Shown in pieces: positions 45,818 to 54,290 of a stretch of DNA of 64,000 bases; the first letter of the stretch is position 1; each line of letters begins with the position of its first letter. A program made the position numbers and the translations under genes. Source of the stretch: Trichocoleus desertorum ATA4-8-CV12 (GTDB taxonomy: Bacteria; Cyanobacteriota; Cyanobacteriia; FACHB-46); assembly GCA_019358975.1 (NCBI GenBank), contig JAHHIL010000014.1, positions 1 through 64,000 of the forward strand, given 5' to 3'. A model generated the notes under the pieces. The model was not told the origin of the DNA, did no database searches, and saw nothing but the letters and a program-made list of their open reading frames with translations.

Positions 45818-47278
45818 ATGGATTTTGAACCCCCTTCTAAAAGATTATCGTTACTGGCAATAGTAGGTGGAGTCCTCACCGCTGCCATCGCGATCGCTGG
45901 ACTGGAGACACTTTCTCGCAACTCTCGTCAAGCTCCCCAAGCCGTGACCTCCACCAAGCCAATCGCCAAGCCGCTGCCGTCGCTCCCTCCAGGTCTACCC
46001 CCCGAAGCCACTGAGATCGCGAAGATAGATTCAAAATCCTGGAGTCTGCAAGGCACCCCTGTCCCGCAGCAACAACTCCAAGCAGCCAAAACTCCTTACG
46101 TGGCCGCAGGGGTTGGTAGCCTAACTCCAGCAGAACAGGCGATCGCGCAGACCGCTTGGAAATATTTCAAGGCCAATTGGAATGAGAAAACAGGACTCGT
46201 CAATGCGGTAGATGGTTTTGCCTCGATCACAATGTGGGACCAAGCAGCAGCGCTGGCGGCGTTAGTCAGTGCTAAGGAGCTTGGAATAGTCCCGGAAACA
46301 GAATTTAACGCCAAAATGAGCGTTAGCTTGAAAACCTTAGCCACCATGCCGCTCTACAAAGGTGAGCTACCCAACAAGGTTTACAACGCTAAAACACTGT
46401 TGCCTGTGGGCTATGGCCAGTTAGATAAGCGGCAGGAAATTGGCTGGTCGGCTCTCGACATCGGACGCATGGCCATATGGCTGAAAATCATTGGCGCTAA
46501 ATATCCTCAGTTTCAAGCAGAAACCGAAGCTGTTTGGAAACATTGGAAGGTTGACCGACTTACCAGAGATGGCGAGATGTTCGGTACAGCCGTGGTTAAA
46601 GGCAAGGAACAGCTAAATCAAGAAGGCCGTTTAGGATATGAGAGCTACGCGGCTTATGGCCTCAAGCTCTGGGGTCTAGAGGTTGATAAAGCTTTAGACT
46701 ACCAATCTAAGGTGGCTTACGTTAATCTCTACGGGCAAGGCGTTCCCTACGATCGCCGCGACTATTCCAACAGTCAAGCCAACAACTATGTCCTCAGCGA
46801 GCCTTTTATCCTCGATGGCATAGAAACAGGTTTCCAATCATTACCCAAGCCTTTCGCCGATCGAGTTTTAGAAGCTCAGGCTGCTCGTTATCGCGCTACG
46901 CAGAAGCTCACGGCTGTGACTGAGGATAACCTCGATCGCGCCCCCTACTTTGTCTATAGCACCTTGTTTGTCAATGGGGAACCGTGGTCAACCATTACCT
47001 CCGAGCAAGAGCCACACTACCATCTCCGCTTTCTCAGCACCAAAGCGGCAGTTGGCTGGCATGTCCTCTACAACAACGACTACACCCAAAAACTATTCGA
47101 CTTTGTTAACACCAACATGAAAGCTGAAAAAGGTTGGTACAACGGCTTTTACGAATTATTGAACGAACCGAATGCAGCGTTGACTGCGAACAACAACGGA
47201 GTGGTACTAGAGAGTTTGTTGTATCGAAAAGTAGGCAAACCCCTCACGGTATGGGCAGGAGTGCAATCTACGCCATAG
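45818..47278 (+). CDS. DUF3131-family protein (single domain, membrane-anchored)
   Basis: A 486-residue paralogue of the DUF3131 protein at 40398. It has an N-terminal anchor (LSLLAIVGGVLTAAIAIAGL), a Pro-rich linker and the domain with TGLVNAVDGFASITMWDQAAALAALVSA, ELPNKVYNAKTLLPVGYG, GWSALDIGRMAIWL and GRLGYESYAAYGLKLW. These are the same landmarks in the same order. It is followed after 39 bases by the double-domain paralogue. The anchored, periplasm-facing layout suits processing of an emerging polymer, analogous in position to the BcsZ-type hydrolase in cellulose operons; catalytic residues are not identified. Confidence 0.85.
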   Translation: MDFEPPSKRLSLLAIVGGVLTAAIAIAGLETLSRNSRQAPQAVTSTKPIAKPLPSLPPGLPPEATEIAKIDSKSWSLQGTPVPQQQLQAAKTPYVAAGVGSLTPAEQAIAQTAWKYFKANWNEKTGLVNAVDGFASITMWDQAAALAALVSAKELGIVPETEFNAKMSVSLKTLATMPLYKGELPNKVYNAKTLLPVGYGQLDKRQEIGWSALDIGRMAIWLKIIGAKYPQFQAETEAVWKHWKVDRLTRDGEMFGTAVVKGKEQLNQEGRLGYESYAAYGLKLWGLEVDKALDYQSKVAYVNLYGQGVPYDRRDYSNSQANNYVLSEPFILDGIETGFQSLPKPFADRVLEAQAARYRATQKLTAVTEDNLDRAPYFVYSTLFVNGEPWSTITSEQEPHYHLRFLSTKAAVGWHVLYNNDYTQKLFDFVNTNMKAEKGWYNGFYELLNEPNAALTANNNGVVLESLLYRKVGKPLTVWAGVQSTP

Positions 47279-47317
47279 ATCCTAGCAACAGTCTGCGTCC
47301 CTAATTTGGTTTCCAGA

Positions 47318-50230
47318 ATGCGGAGAACTTTTCAGCCCAGATGGATTCGAGCGATCGCCCTATTTTTGGTCGGGGTCTGCTTTCAATTCCTGCTTAATAC
47401 CTATCTTGCCAAACCAGTAGTAGCTCAGCAACCTGGAGCCACAGGCGGAGCTTGTGCCGAAATTACGGCTCCTTTGACCCCAGAAGAGCAAGCTTATGCC
47501 ACCACTGCTTGGCAATATTTTGTCAAGAACTATCAGCCCACCACGGGGTTTGTGAACTCTGTAGGTGGTTATCCCTCTGGCTCCCTCTGGGATATGGGCA
47601 ACTACTTGACGGCTCTTAATTCTGCCCGTTGGTTGAATCTAATTGATCAAAAAGAGTTTGATAACCGTCTCAACAAGTTTTTAACCACACTGGCTAGTTT
47701 AAGACTGTTTGAGGATACCTTACCGAACAAAGTTTACAACGCTGCCACTGGAGCATTAACAGATTATACGAATAAGCCTGTGGAGCGAGGGATTGGTTGG
47801 TCTGCCCTTGATATCGGGCGTCTGCTAGCCGCCATGCACATTATTCGGACTTGCCACCCTCAATATGCTGACTGGACGAAAGGTGTTCTGTCCAAGTGGC
47901 AGTTGGCTCGCTCCATCAAAGATCAACAGATGTATGGAGCCGCAGTCCTACCAGATGGCAAAACGCTTCCAGTGCAAGAAGGGCGATTAGGCTATGAAGA
48001 ATATGCTGCCAGAGGCTACGAGCTTTGGAATTTGAAGCCCGCCAAGGCCTTGGAAATAGAACCTTTTAAGTTTGTTGATATCAATGGGGTGCAAATTCCA
48101 GTTGATACCCGCGACTATCAAAGCTCTAGTGCCAACAACTATGTTGTGAGTGAATCCTATATCCTTGATGCCATCGAATTTGGTTTAGACGGAACATTGG
48201 CCGATTATGCGGCTAGGGTGCTAGAAGTTCAAAAGCGCCGCTATGAATCGACAGGGCAACTCACTGCTGTTTCTGAAGATAACCTCGACCAAGCTCCCTA
48301 CTTTATCTACAACACCGTCTATTCCAATGGTGTAGCTTGGGCTGCGATCAACGAAAAGAATGAGCCTTTTCCTCAATTCCGCAACATCAGTACAAAGGCC
48401 GCGTTTGGCTGGCGTTATCTCTACCCCGATAATGCCTACGCGCAAAAAGTTTTTGATGCTGTCAAAACCTTAAAAGATCCAGAGAATGCTGGTTTCTATG
48501 CAGGACTGTATGAAACCACCAAGCAACCCAACAAAGCCCTGACAGGTAACACCAATGGGCTGATTCTAGAGATTCTGTACTACAAAGCTCGTGGCAACCG
48601 TCCGTTAATTGGCTCTACTAACGTGACCTTCGCCTCTCCTCGCGGTGCTGCTACCGCATCGCAACCTGCCCCAACTCCTTCAGCACCACCTAGTGCGGCT
48701 GCGAGTCCCGCTGCACCTCCATCTACGACTGCTGCGGCTCCCTCGGCTACACAGCAACCTGCGGCTCAAGCTCAAACGCCTCCTACTCCAACGACTCCAA
48801 CGACTCGTGCTACTGTGCCTCCTGTAAAGGTTGCCGCTATCTCTAGTGTCGGTTCTCAACGTTCCAAGTCTCCCTTAGCAGTTAAACGATTGACTGTGGC
48901 AGAACGTCGTTATGCAGAGGCAGCTTGGAATTATTTCAAGTCCAATTACAACCCAGATACAGGCTTAGTTAGCGATCGCAGTGATCTTAAAACTGCCTCT
49001 CTCTGGGGCATGGGTAACTATTTAGCAGCGCTCAATGCCGCGCGATCGCTAGATATTGTCTCTGCTTCCGAGTTCGACCAACGGGTGCGGCTATTTTTAG
49101 GTGCGATAAGGCAGATCTCACTCTTTGGCGGAGAACTGCCTTATCGAGGTTACGATACGAAAACCTTGCAACCTGTGGATTACGGTGGCAATCCTGTAGC
49201 AGAAGGAAATGGCTGGTCTGGAACTGACGTAGGACGGCTTCTAGCAGCCCTGCATAACTTAAAGAGTTACTATCCCGAATATACAGATGCGGTCGATCAA
49301 ACCGTTCTAGATTGGTCATTTCTGCGCGTGATTCGAGATGGCAAGATCTTTGGTGCCATCACCACACGAGATCAGCAACCCCAAGGATCTGCCCGTTGGT
49401 TAACCCGAATCAAACCTGTTAACTACCTGGGATATGAAGAATATGCCGCTCGCGGCTTTCAGTTGTGGGGCTTTGGGGTCGATCGCTCTGCGGTTGGAGG
49501 TCGCTATGAAACGGCGACAGTAGATGGTGCTCCAGTGCCAACACAGCGATCGCAATCTGGTAATAAAACAGAAGGGCCAACTTACACCGTCAGCGATCCC
49601 TTCGTGTTATATGCCTTGGAGTTTGGCCTCGATCCGCAGATGAAGGAACTGGTACAACCCATCCTGCAAGCCCAAGCCGAGCGCTATCGTCGCACTGGCA
49701 CCTTTACCGCCGCCGGAACCACTTTAATCAACCGTAAACCCTACATTGTGCACAGCACGCTCGTAGGAAAACAGCAGCCTTGGGCCACGCTTGCAGATGA
49801 TGGTTCGGCAATTCCAGAGTTGCGGATTGTCAGCACCGCGATCGCCTTTGCGTTCCGAGCCTTGCTGCCAGAAAACAAGTACGCACGCCAACTAGGAGAG
49901 CAAGTCACAGACTTGTATAGTCCTCTGTTGGGCTACTACGAAGGGTTTTATGAGCAAACTGGGAAACCAACCGTTGCAGCTTTTAGCAGCGGCACCAATA
50001 GCTTGATTCTGCAATCCTTGCTTTACCTAAGCAGCAATCAGCAACCCCTGATTCGGCCCACCCAGTTAACAAAATCTCCTTGGTGGGAGGCGATCGCGGC
50101 AGGAGATTCCGGACGAGGATTGCCTGAGAGAGCGACGCAAGCGATCCAACTGGTGAAGGATAGAGCGGGGACTTACTGGGCCTCAGTGCCAAACAGTGCT
50201 GCGGTTCAGTCTCGCCGACCGGATCTCTAG
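47318..50230 (+). CDS. Tandem double-DUF3131 protein
   Basis: From ATG 47318 the product is 970 residues. After a signal or anchor (IRAIALFLVGVCFQFLLNTYL) come two DUF3131 domains joined by a Pro/Ala/Thr-rich linker of about 80 residues. Domain 1 has TGFVNSVGGYPSGSLWDMGNYLTALNSA and NKVYNAATGALTDYTNKP; domain 2 has TGLVSDRSDLKTASLWGMGNYLAALNAA and GYDTKTLQPVDYGGNP, where the PNK-x-YN motif of the other copies has become PYRGYD. The two domains evidently arose by internal duplication. It ends inside the next frame, close to the GT2 gene start. Confidence 0.88.
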   Translation: MRRTFQPRWIRAIALFLVGVCFQFLLNTYLAKPVVAQQPGATGGACAEITAPLTPEEQAYATTAWQYFVKNYQPTTGFVNSVGGYPSGSLWDMGNYLTALNSARWLNLIDQKEFDNRLNKFLTTLASLRLFEDTLPNKVYNAATGALTDYTNKPVERGIGWSALDIGRLLAAMHIIRTCHPQYADWTKGVLSKWQLARSIKDQQMYGAAVLPDGKTLPVQEGRLGYEEYAARGYELWNLKPAKALEIEPFKFVDINGVQIPVDTRDYQSSSANNYVVSESYILDAIEFGLDGTLADYAARVLEVQKRRYESTGQLTAVSEDNLDQAPYFIYNTVYSNGVAWAAINEKNEPFPQFRNISTKAAFGWRYLYPDNAYAQKVFDAVKTLKDPENAGFYAGLYETTKQPNKALTGNTNGLILEILYYKARGNRPLIGSTNVTFASPRGAATASQPAPTPSAPPSAAASPAAPPSTTAAAPSATQQPAAQAQTPPTPTTPTTRATVPPVKVAAISSVGSQRSKSPLAVKRLTVAERRYAEAAWNYFKSNYNPDTGLVSDRSDLKTASLWGMGNYLAALNAARSLDIVSASEFDQRVRLFLGAIRQISLFGGELPYRGYDTKTLQPVDYGGNPVAEGNGWSGTDVGRLLAALHNLKSYYPEYTDAVDQTVLDWSFLRVIRDGKIFGAITTRDQQPQGSARWLTRIKPVNYLGYEEYAARGFQLWGFGVDRSAVGGRYETATVDGAPVPTQRSQSGNKTEGPTYTVSDPFVLYALEFGLDPQMKELVQPILQAQAERYRRTGTFTAAGTTLINRKPYIVHSTLVGKQQPWATLADDGSAIPELRIVSTAIAFAFRALLPENKYARQLGEQVTDLYSPLLGYYEGFYEQTGKPTVAAFSSGTNSLILQSLLYLSSNQQPLIRPTQLTKSPWWEAIAAGDSGRGLPERATQAIQLVKDRAGTYWASVPNSAAVQSRRPDL

Positions 50231-50297
50231 CTCTATACCTCCCTCGCTATCACCCTCTAGTGTCATTCAATCCCTGGAACTTCTAAAGCCGTTTCGT

Positions 50298-52274
50298 ATG
50301 ATCAGCCCCATCTCCATCGTTGAAGGTAGCCCCAATTTTGCGGGTAACACCCGCTCTCGATTAAAGCAACGAACTCTCCTGTTCCGCTACTTAGCTGAAG
50401 TCAATCTGATTTTAGGAGCATGGTATTTATATTGGCGAATCAACCACTCGATCAATTTTGATGTACTGTGGCTGTCGATTCCCTTGCTCCTGGCAGAGAT
50501 TTACAGCTATATTGGCGGACTCATGTTTACCATCGGGCTTTGGCGGCCCCTGACTCGGCAAGTCAAATCGCTCGATCAGCTAACTCCTGCCATGCCTCCA
50601 TCTAGTTGGCCGACGCTGGATGTGTTTGTCACCTGCTACAACGAAGCAACAGACATTGTGGAGCGGACTGTTCGAGCTGCCTTAGCGATGGACTATCCTG
50701 TTACCAAATTGCGGGTTTACATCCTAGATGATGGTAACTCCCCAGAGATGCGAGCCATGTCTGAGCGTCTGGCTTTAGAAGATTTACAGCTACCACAACT
50801 GCAAGCAGAAAGCGCTCGATTAAGTCGTGAAAGAGTGCAGCTAGCCACTCGCTTAGAGGAACTAAAACAACTAGAACCTGACACGCAAGCCGCCGAAGAT
50901 TTTTTGGCAGATCCCTCAACCATTAACCAAGGCAACTTAGTCTTTGGGTGGTTACAAAGCCTGCAAAAGCTGGTGCTGCTGCTAAATCCAGGCCATGCCA
51001 GCCTACGCGATCGCCTCTTAGCAGAAGCAAAGCATACAGAGGACTTGTTACATCGAAAAGAATTAGAACTGAGTGAACTGCTACGGTGCCGTTATATTGC
51101 TCGCCCAAAACCTGCGGGCAAGCCCCACTATGCCAAAGCGGGCAATATTAACTACGCTATTTTTGCAGGCGGCACCTCAGGAGAATTCATTCTCACCTTA
51201 GACGCTGACCACATCCCCAAGCCCCACTTCCTCAAGCGAGTACTTTCCTATTTCTACACTTACAACGTAGCCACAGGCCGCTACGACAGTAATCGCATTG
51301 CCTTCGTACAGACTCCGCAGGACTTCTACAACATTCCAGTGGGTGACCCGTTTGGGCATCGCGCTAATCTTTTTTATGGTCCAATTCAGCAAGGCAAAGA
51401 CGGTCTCAACTCTGCGTTTTACACAGGCACAAATGCCATCCTTCGCCGGGAAGCTTTGGTTAGCGTCGGTCTCCGCTATTTCTTCAACGAGTACAGCAAA
51501 AATGAACGTCAGTTAAGTGATTTTGACCTCGTGGGTGGCATGTCGAGCAACAGCATTACCGAGGATATGAATACGGCGATGCGTTTACATGCAAATGGTT
51601 GGAAGTCGATCTACCATAACGAAATTTTGGCGGAAGGATTAGCGCCTGACGACCTGAGTTCTACGTTAAAACAACGATTACGTTGGGCACAAGGAACGAT
51701 GCAAGTTATGGTTCGGGAGAATCCTTTCACGAAGCCAGGGCTGACATTTTGGCAGCGATTGCAGTACTTCCAAACCATGTACAGTTACCTGTCGGGTTTC
51801 GCGACTGTAATCTTTATTGCCTGCCCCATCATTTACTTCTTCACAGGTATTATTCCGGTTACATCCTTTGGCCCTGATTTTGCGATACACTTCTTTCCGG
51901 CATTTATTCTGAATCGCCTCACCTTTATGGTGGCAGGTTGGGGCGTTCCAGCTAGGGAGATCTGGCGATCGGAACAGTATGCGATCGCTCTTTTTCCCTT
52001 GTTTATCCAGGCCGTAGTCAGCGTTTTCACCAACCGTTCCATCAAATTCCAAGTCACTCCTAAACAGCGGCAAGCTGGCATTTACTTAGGGTTGGTCATT
52101 CCGCAATTGGCTGTTTTTGTACTGACCATACTTGGTATAGTTTGGAGTCTGTACCGCTTAGCAACAGGCACATTAGAGGACCCTGCGGTTCACCTAATCA
52201 ACGCAGCGTGGTCAATTTATAACCTAGCGCTGTTATTAGTCATTATTCGTGCAGCCGTTTGGCAGCCTGAATAA
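50298..52274 (+). CDS. Cellulose-synthase-like glycosyltransferase family 2 with coiled-coil insertion
   Basis: From ATG 50298 the product is 658 residues. Catalytic GT2 features are the DDG at 144-146, DAD at 302-304, TED at 421-423 and QRLRW at 459-463, as in processive synthases of the BcsA/CelA type. Two membrane helices precede the catalytic domain and about five follow. Between RAMSERLA and CRYIARP there are about 110 extra residues, mostly Leu/Glu/Gln-rich coiled coil with two helices, absent from typical BcsA. No PilZ domain is found, so c-di-GMP control is not expected. An upstream GTG at 50196 overlaps the previous gene. Confidence 0.92.
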   Translation: MISPISIVEGSPNFAGNTRSRLKQRTLLFRYLAEVNLILGAWYLYWRINHSINFDVLWLSIPLLLAEIYSYIGGLMFTIGLWRPLTRQVKSLDQLTPAMPPSSWPTLDVFVTCYNEATDIVERTVRAALAMDYPVTKLRVYILDDGNSPEMRAMSERLALEDLQLPQLQAESARLSRERVQLATRLEELKQLEPDTQAAEDFLADPSTINQGNLVFGWLQSLQKLVLLLNPGHASLRDRLLAEAKHTEDLLHRKELELSELLRCRYIARPKPAGKPHYAKAGNINYAIFAGGTSGEFILTLDADHIPKPHFLKRVLSYFYTYNVATGRYDSNRIAFVQTPQDFYNIPVGDPFGHRANLFYGPIQQGKDGLNSAFYTGTNAILRREALVSVGLRYFFNEYSKNERQLSDFDLVGGMSSNSITEDMNTAMRLHANGWKSIYHNEILAEGLAPDDLSSTLKQRLRWAQGTMQVMVRENPFTKPGLTFWQRLQYFQTMYSYLSGFATVIFIACPIIYFFTGIIPVTSFGPDFAIHFFPAFILNRLTFMVAGWGVPAREIWRSEQYAIALFPLFIQAVVSVFTNRSIKFQVTPKQRQAGIYLGLVIPQLAVFVLTILGIVWSLYRLATGTLEDPAVHLINAAWSIYNLALLLVIIRAAVWQPE

Positions 52275-52355
52275 GCCTTAAAAACTTACTTTCACTACTA
52301 CCAACTACCAAATAGTGAGAGCAAGAGAAATTAAACCTAGTTCGTGAATGGATAG

Positions 52356-52682
52356 ATGATGATGGATTCTCAAGTCAAAGTAATTCAAGCTTCTGGATCA
52401 ATTGATAGCATTAGTGGCAATCAACTCCGGCGAGATGTGAGTGATGCGATCGCATCAGGTGCAAAAATAATTTTAATCGACTGTGAAAAAGCCACTTTTA
52501 TGGACAGTTCAGGGTTAGGAGCTTTAGTCATGATCCTGAAAACCGTACGGGAAGCAGGCGGCAGACTCGCACTTTGCTCAATTATTGATCAAATTGAAAT
52601 GATCCTTCAGTTAACTAGTATGGACAGTTTGTTCGAGATCTTTCCCAATCGAGAAGCCTTCGAGCAAAAGGTTGCCAGCTAG
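52356..52682 (+). CDS. STAS-domain anti-sigma-factor antagonist
   Basis: A 108-residue single STAS domain of the SpoIIAA/RsbV type. The phosphorylatable Ser lies in FMDSSGLGAL (residues 48-55). In partner switching, the unphosphorylated form binds the cognate kinase/anti-sigma protein. The next gene encodes such a kinase, 233 bases downstream. In cyanobacteria such pairs often act outside sigma control, for example in motility and polysaccharide release (Hmp/Slr systems). Placement right after the GT2 suggests it regulates this locus. Confidence 0.9.
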   Translation: MMMDSQVKVIQASGSIDSISGNQLRRDVSDAIASGAKIILIDCEKATFMDSSGLGALVMILKTVREAGGRLALCSIIDQIEMILQLTSMDSLFEIFPNREAFEQKVAS

Positions 52683-52915
52683 TCTGGATTTCGAAAAGCA
52701 GCTAATATTTTTTGTCAGTGTACCTACATTCATTCGCATTCTCTAGTCCATCCCTGTTTTCCCTAAGGCAATTTTTAGGAATCAGGGGTGGCATGAGTTT
52801 TAGTCACCTTAAATCTGATAGCAATTCTGGCATATCAGAAATATAATAAGCCTGTGTTTCCACTCTCAGAATCTCGCCTTATTGTTTGGTTAAGATAAAC
52901 TAAATCAGGTTCCAG

Positions 52916-53338
52916 GTGACTCTACAAAAGCGCCTTCAGGTAACGACAGATCTTACGGAACTCAAGCAAGTATTGCTGTGGTTCGAGCAGTTACAGCAGC
53001 CAACGATTCCTAGAAAAATCTGGATTCAGTGCCAGACGGCTTTAGCCGAAGGATTTACCAATGCCGTCAAGCATGCTCATAGCAATTTACCGCCTGACAC
53101 TGTTGTAGAGATCGAGGTAACTATTACACCTCAACAACTAGAAATTTACGTCTGGGATTCTGGTCCACCTTTTGATCTGATTCAGAAGCTGAAAAGCCAA
53201 GAGCAAACCTTTGATCCGACTGCTTCCAGTGGTAGAGGTTTACAGTTAATCGCTCGGATCGCTGACCAAATTAACTATGTTCGTACTGACGACCAGCGTA
53301 ATTGCTTATCAATGATTAAGTACTACCAAGCATCTTAG
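52916..53338 (+). CDS. Anti-sigma-factor-type serine kinase (RsbW/SpoIIAB-like)
   Basis: A 140-residue GHKL ATPase starting at GTG. The N-box is ALAEGFTNAVKHAH, the G1 box is VWDSGPPFD and the G2 box is ASSGRGLQLIARIAD, so ATP binding should be intact. It would phosphorylate the Ser of the adjacent STAS protein. No sigma factor is in the locus, so its other partner is unknown. Confidence 0.9.
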   Translation: MTLQKRLQVTTDLTELKQVLLWFEQLQQPTIPRKIWIQCQTALAEGFTNAVKHAHSNLPPDTVVEIEVTITPQQLEIYVWDSGPPFDLIQKLKSQEQTFDPTASSGRGLQLIARIADQINYVRTDDQRNCLSMIKYYQAS

Positions 53339-53383
53339 GATTTAGGCAATCAGACGAGCGATCGCAGACATGATGTTTTGGGC

Positions 53384-54025
53384 TTAGAGATGACAGGTTG
53401 GATCTGGCAAAATGGCTCGACTAAAGTTCGCTGAACTCAGATCAATTTCGCCCAGATCAGCTCCGTGACAATTGGCATCACTAAAGTCAGCTTGACTGAC
53501 ATCAGCACCTCTAAAATCCGCTTCTCTTAAGTCGGTTAAGCTAAAATCTGCTTTAGTTAAACAAGCATTCACTAAATTTGCTCTAAGCAACTTAGCTTCA
53601 CAAAGAGTTGCTTTGTTTAAGTTAGCGGACTTCAGAATTGCACCAGAGAGATCAGCGCCGCTAAAATCTGCTTCATCCAGGCTTGCTCCGTTGAAGTCTG
53701 CGTCTACTAGGGTTGCTCCCATAAATTTTGCCTGGGTAAAAATCGCTCCCTGAGCGATCGCACTCACTAAATTACTACCGTTGAGATTAGCTTGTTTGCA
53801 ATCCGCTTGACTGAGGTTGCTGTTGAGTAGAATCGCTCCGCTTAAATTCACTCCACTTAGGACAGCACCTTGGAGATTAGCAAAGCTCAAATTGGCTTGA
53901 ACCAAACTAATTTCTCTTAGGTCTAAGTTGCTTAAATCTACTTGAATCCCAGGGTTTTCTTTTCGCCACTGGTTCCACTGAGAAACACCTTGTCGCAATA
54001 AAGATAAATACTCTTCGTTTTTCAT
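53384..54025 (-). CDS. Pentapeptide-repeat protein, copy 2
   Basis: 213 residues with A-(D/N)-L/F-x-x repeats from about residue 30 to the end, such as LSGAILLNSNLSQADCKQAN and DLREADFRGADVSQADFSD. The N-terminal 28 residues (EYLSLLRQGVSQWNQWRKEN) are a short helix found before many cyanobacterial pentapeptide domains. It is not a close duplicate of copy 1. It converges on the anti-sigma kinase gene. Confidence 0.9.
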   Translation of the reverse strand: MKNEEYLSLLRQGVSQWNQWRKENPGIQVDLSNLDLREISLVQANLSFANLQGAVLSGVNLSGAILLNSNLSQADCKQANLNGSNLVSAIAQGAIFTQAKFMGATLVDADFNGASLDEADFSGADLSGAILKSANLNKATLCEAKLLRANLVNACLTKADFSLTDLREADFRGADVSQADFSDANCHGADLGEIDLSSANFSRAILPDPTCHL

Positions 54026-54232
54026 ATCAGACTAACCTAATCATTCTCTTGCGATCGCACAGCTATGAGTTACCTGTGAGGGATTCCCAACAATTGTATT
54101 ATCGAACTTGCGAGCTACAGTAGCGCTTTGCGTAGGAAGTTCTTAAGAAAAATCGTTTCGTACCTGAAGGGTGCCTCCAAGGGTAGTGTTCCACCGCGTT
54201 ATGTTTTGCAGTTTGGGGAAAGGCATCATGAG

Positions 54233-54277
54233 ATGATTGAGTAAGTGCGATCGCCGTGACCACACCTACTCAATCAT
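54233..54277. repeat. Perfect 11-bp inverted repeat downstream of sdhA
   Basis: ATGATTGAGTA (54233-54243) and TACTCAATCAT (54267-54277) can pair around a 23-base loop containing a HIP1 octamer. It begins 14 bases past the sdhA stop but has no T-run, so it may stabilise or process the 3' end instead of terminating. Confidence 0.6.
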
Positions 54278-54290
54278 TCACCACCTCGCC

